Positions 5,019 through 7,257 of a DNA stretch of 7,257 nucleotides are shown piece after piece. Within the stretch, counting starts at the first letter, position 1. Each line of letters begins with the position of its first letter. The translations under genes and the position numbers were made by a program. The stretch is from Thermoleophilia bacterium (GTDB taxonomy: Bacteria > Actinomycetota > Thermoleophilia > Gaiellales > Gaiellaceae): contig JACVRU010000096.1 of assembly GCA_014534295.1 (NCBI GenBank), forward strand, positions 1 through 7,257, given 5' to 3'. The notes below the pieces were generated by a model. The model had not been told where the DNA came from and did no database searches. It saw only the letters and a list, made by a program, of their open reading frames with translations.

Positions 5019-6830
5019 CTCCCGGCCCGTCTCTGGGCCGTCGTCGGCCCCGTGTGGATCGCGGGTCTCGCCGCAGTTCTCGTAGCAGTCGCGAACTTCG
5101 CCTCTGATCCGAGGTCGGCCCGCGACCTCGCCGGGATCGCCTCCCTCCTCGTCGTCTCGATGCTGGCGGAGCGGTTCCCCGTCCAGATCCACGGCGTAGA
5201 CGCCGGCGGCGTCTCGCTCGGGTTCGTCTTCGCGGCGGCCACCGTCGTCCTCTTCGGCTGGGAAGCCGCGGTGATCGTGACCTTCGCCGCGCCGGGGATC
5301 GTCCAGATCCTCGAGCACCGGCCGCCCGTGCGCGTGGCCGTGAACGCGAGCGTCTTCGCCCTCGGGGCCGTGGCGGCGGGCGCGCTGATCGCGCCGATCG
5401 ACAAGACCTCGCCCGCGGGCCTGCTCGCGGCCGTCTTCATCGCCTTCGCCGCGCTCTTCGTCGTCGACTGGCTCGTCATCAACGGCGTGGTCGCGGTCCA
5501 CTCGCGCCGCTCGTACACCGCGCTCCTCATCGCGACCATGAAGCAGATGGCCGTGCCGTGCGCGCTGATGGCGTCGGCGGCGCTGATGCTGGTCGTGCTC
5601 TGGCAACGGTCCCCCTTCTTCGCGGCGGCGCTGTTCGGACCGCTCGTCGCCATCGCCCTCTACCAGCGCTCGCAGTTCCGCGAGCTGAAGGCGCTGCGGC
5701 TCGCTCTCACCGACCCGCTGACCGGGCTCGGCAACCACAGGCACTTCCACGAGCGGCTCCAGCGCGAGCTGCTGGACGCTCTGGACGACTCCTCCGCGCT
5801 CTCCCTCGTGCTCGTCGACATCGACGACTTCAAGGAGGTCAACGACCAGCACGGGCACCCTGCCGGCGACCGCGTGCTCTCGCAGGTCGCCGCGCGGCTG
5901 CGCCAGGGTGGCGAGGCCTTCCGCCTCGGCGGCGACGAGTTCGCCCTCCTCCTCCCCGGCCTCGACTCGCCGCAGGCGCACAGCGCAGCGCAGTCGGTCA
6001 TCGGCCGGATCGGCCACATGGAGCTCGAGTACGGCAAGGTGACGGCGAGCGCCGGGGTCGCCACCTTCCCGTCGCAGGGCGTGGCGCGGGACGAGCTGAT
6101 CCGCCTGGCCGACAGCGCGCTCTACTGGGCCAAGGAGCACGGCAAGAACCAGGTGCGCGTCTGGCGGCCCGACGTCGTCGAGCTCGCCGAGCTGAAGCGG
6201 CTCGCCGCCGGGCCCGACCGGGCCGCGCGCTACCGCGCCGCGGCCAGCCTCGCGAAGGCGGTCGACGCGCGCGACGTCTACACCGGCAGCCACTCCGAGC
6301 GCGTCGCGGACCTCGCGGCGGGCGTGGCGGCCAGGATCGGCGCCGACGACGAGCTGGTCGAGCTGACGCGGCTCGCCGCCAGCCTGCACGACCTGGGAAA
6401 GCTCGCCATCCCGGAGGAGATCCTGCGGAAGCCCGGGCCGCTGACGGCGCCGGAGCGGCTCGTGCTCGAGCGCCATCCCCAGATCGGGCACCGGATGCTG
6501 GAGAGCCTCGGCGTCGACCCGGTCGCCGACTGGGTGCTGCACCACCACGAGCGCTGGGACGGCGGCGGCTATCCCGAAGGCCTCGCGGGAGAGGAGATCC
6601 CGCTCGGAGCCCGGATCATCTTCGTCGCGGACGCCTTCGACGCGATGACCTCGGACCGCGTCTACCAGTCGCGACTCTCCACCGAGGAGGCGCTGGCGGA
6701 GCTGGAGCGCTGCGCGGGTTCGCAGTTCGACTCGGAGCTCGTCGCCGCGCTCGTCGAAGAGATCGCCGCCGGCGCGGGAGAATCCCTGGTTCCCCCGGGG
6801 GCCCGCTCGTCCGCGGCGGCCGGGCGGTAG
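5001..6830 (+). CDS. Membrane-anchored GGDEF plus HD-GYP protein (c-di-GMP synthesis and breakdown)
   Basis: The protein has 609 residues. About 12-221 hold six or seven hydrophobic helices, a membrane sensor region I cannot assign to a named domain. A GGDEF domain follows (about 232-390): LVDIDDFK (271-278, metal-binding Asp273) and an intact GGDEF at 310-314. The product-inhibition I-site (RxxD) is lost, reading Arg301-Gln-Gly-Gly304. An HD-GYP domain occupies about 410-590: HD pair His463-Asp464, HHExxDGxGYP at 515-525, and GSQFDSELV near the end, all intact. The family makes c-di-GMP from two GTP (GGDEF) and hydrolyses it (HD-GYP); which activity dominates cannot be told, and GGDEF domains can act as GTP-binding regulators. 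GTG 5001 is preferred because the alternative GTG 5052 would cut into the first membrane helix. That start lies inside the hairpin and has no clear ribosome binding site, suggesting coupling to the peptide gene. Confidence 0.93.
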   Translation: MKPRGVLPARLWAVVGPVWIAGLAAVLVAVANFASDPRSARDLAGIASLLVVSMLAERFPVQIHGVDAGGVSLGFVFAAATVVLFGWEAAVIVTFAAPGIVQILEHRPPVRVAVNASVFALGAVAAGALIAPIDKTSPAGLLAAVFIAFAALFVVDWLVINGVVAVHSRRSYTALLIATMKQMAVPCALMASAALMLVVLWQRSPFFAAALFGPLVAIALYQRSQFRELKALRLALTDPLTGLGNHRHFHERLQRELLDALDDSSALSLVLVDIDDFKEVNDQHGHPAGDRVLSQVAARLRQGGEAFRLGGDEFALLLPGLDSPQAHSAAQSVIGRIGHMELEYGKVTASAGVATFPSQGVARDELIRLADSALYWAKEHGKNQVRVWRPDVVELAELKRLAAGPDRAARYRAAASLAKAVDARDVYTGSHSERVADLAAGVAARIGADDELVELTRLAASLHDLGKLAIPEEILRKPGPLTAPERLVLERHPQIGHRMLESLGVDPVADWVLHHHERWDGGGYPEGLAGEEIPLGARIIFVADAFDAMTSDRVYQSRLSTEEALAELERCAGSQFDSELVAALVEEIAAGAGESLVPPGARSSAAAGR

Positions 6831-6854
6831 CTCCGGGAGTCGCGGGAAGACGCG

Positions 6855-6883
6855 GTCTCGCCGCCCGCGGGAGACAGGGTTTT
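6855..6883 (+). terminator. Probable intrinsic terminator after the GGDEF/HD-GYP gene
   Basis: GTCTC (6855-6859) plus CCGC (6861-6864) pair with GCGG (6867-6870) plus GAGAC (6871-6875), giving about eight pairs with one bulged G and a tight loop, followed by AGGG and TTTT (6880-6883). It lies in the 62-base gap between convergent genes and may act on both strands. An alternative pairing CGCGGG (6866-6871) with CCCGCG (6885-6890) is also possible. Confidence 0.5.
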
Positions 6884-6892
6884 CCCCGCGCC

Positions 6893-7257
6893 CTACAGCG
6901 GGATGTTTCCGTGCTTGCGCTTGGGGCGCGGCTCGCGCTTCGTCAGCGCGGTCTCGAGCGCAGAGACGAGCACCGGCCGCGTCCGGCGCGGCTCGATAAC
7001 ATCGTCGACGTAGCCGCGCTCCGCAGCCACGTACGGGTTGGCGAAGCGCTCCTTGTACTCGGCGATCAGCTCGGCGCGGCGGGCGTCCGGCTCCTCGGCC
7101 TCGGCCAGCTCGCGGCGGAAGACGATGTTCACGGCACCCTCCGGGCCCATCACGGCCACCTCGGCCGTGGGCCAGGCGACGTTGAAGTCGGCGCGGATGT
7201 GCTTCGAGCTCATGACGTCGTAGGCGCCGCCGTAGGCCTTGCGCGTGATCACCGCGA
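6893..7257 (-). CDS. Acyl-CoA carboxylase beta (carboxyltransferase) subunit, C-terminal part
   Basis: The last 120 codons are visible, stopping with TAG at 6895-6893; the rest lies beyond the right edge. The sequence VITRKAYGGAYDVMSSKH, followed by WPTAEVAVMGPEGAVNIVFRRE, then ERGYVDDVIEP and the terminal KHGNIPL, is the standard end of AccD/PccB-type carboxyltransferase beta subunits. These transfer carboxyl from carboxybiotin on the alpha subunit to an acyl-CoA in the cytosol. The Asp in GGAYD (codon 7219-7217) aligns, from memory, with Asp422 of Streptomyces PccB and Asp437 of mycobacterial AccD5, the residue favouring propionyl-CoA; acetyl-CoA-type enzymes carry a hydrophobic residue there. 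The alpha and epsilon-like partners lie downstream on the same strand. Any GTG or ATG near the window edge is internal, not a start. Confidence 0.95.
   Translation of the reverse strand, partial: AVITRKAYGGAYDVMSSKHIRADFNVAWPTAEVAVMGPEGAVNIVFRRELAEAEEPDARRAELIAEYKERFANPYVAAERGYVDDVIEPRRTRPVLVSALETALTKREPRPKRKHGNIPL

Noticed and set aside
5052..5054. GTG 5052 as the start of the GGDEF/HD-GYP gene
   Set aside because: It has no ribosome binding site and would remove the charged N-terminus and part of the first membrane helix; kept only as an alternative.
4926..6548. Long minus-strand open frame opposite the GGDEF/HD-GYP gene
   Set aside because: Its product is repetitive Arg/Glu/Asp/Gly-rich sequence with no domain, while the plus frame has complete catalytic motifs.

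Overview
The window comes from a very GC-rich, tightly packed genome (roughly 70% G+C by eye). It looks like an actinobacterium, and I would guess the Thermoleophilia side (Gaiellales or Solirubrobacterales). That guess rests on a biotin-dependent acyl-CoA carboxylase with a separate small epsilon-like protein, a cupin_4 protein beside a sucrase/ferredoxin-like protein, and an SLH-like plus NlpC/P60 cell-wall protein. The taxonomic placement is inference from family resemblance, not from a marker gene.

Layout, left to right. Positions 2-301 (+) hold the C-terminal end of a probable cupin_4/JmjC-like protein. It converges on a sucrase/ferredoxin-like protein at 298-1203 (-), with the two stop codons sharing one CTAG. 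That gene overlaps by 4 nt (GTGA) the end of a fused biotin carboxylase/biotin carrier (alpha) subunit at 1200-2996 (-). Twelve bases after the alpha start, head to head, begins pgsA (3009-3551, +). Its stop again shares a CTAG with a 51-codon gene on the other strand (3548-3703, -), which I read as the carboxylase epsilon-like subunit. Then come a secreted NlpC/P60 cell-wall hydrolase (3750-4787, +), a 35-aa peptide gene with the best ribosome binding site in the window (4883-4990, +), and a membrane-anchored GGDEF plus HD-GYP protein (5001-6830, +). The right edge holds the C-terminal end of the carboxyltransferase (beta) subunit (6893-7257, -).

How the genes fit together. All minus-strand genes except the sucrase/ferredoxin-like one belong to a single acyl-CoA carboxylase: beta, epsilon-like and alpha. 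They are split up by plus-strand genes for phospholipid synthesis, wall remodelling and c-di-GMP turnover. An Asp in the beta C-terminus suggests a propionyl-CoA-preferring enzyme. The plus-strand genes are mostly envelope- or signalling-related.

The most interesting item is the 35-aa peptide at 4883-4990. It reads as a short Sec-type signal sequence ending in Ala-Ser-Ala, followed by a 14-residue Phe/Gly-rich tail. A perfect 12-bp hairpin starts at its stop codon and covers the start of the membrane c-di-GMP gene. A peptide signal paired with an adjacent membrane receptor, or a leader-peptide/attenuator arrangement, are both testable readings; neither is proven by sequence. There is no gene-free stretch over 300 bases. 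I saw no tRNA, rRNA, CRISPR array, insertion sequence or attachment site.
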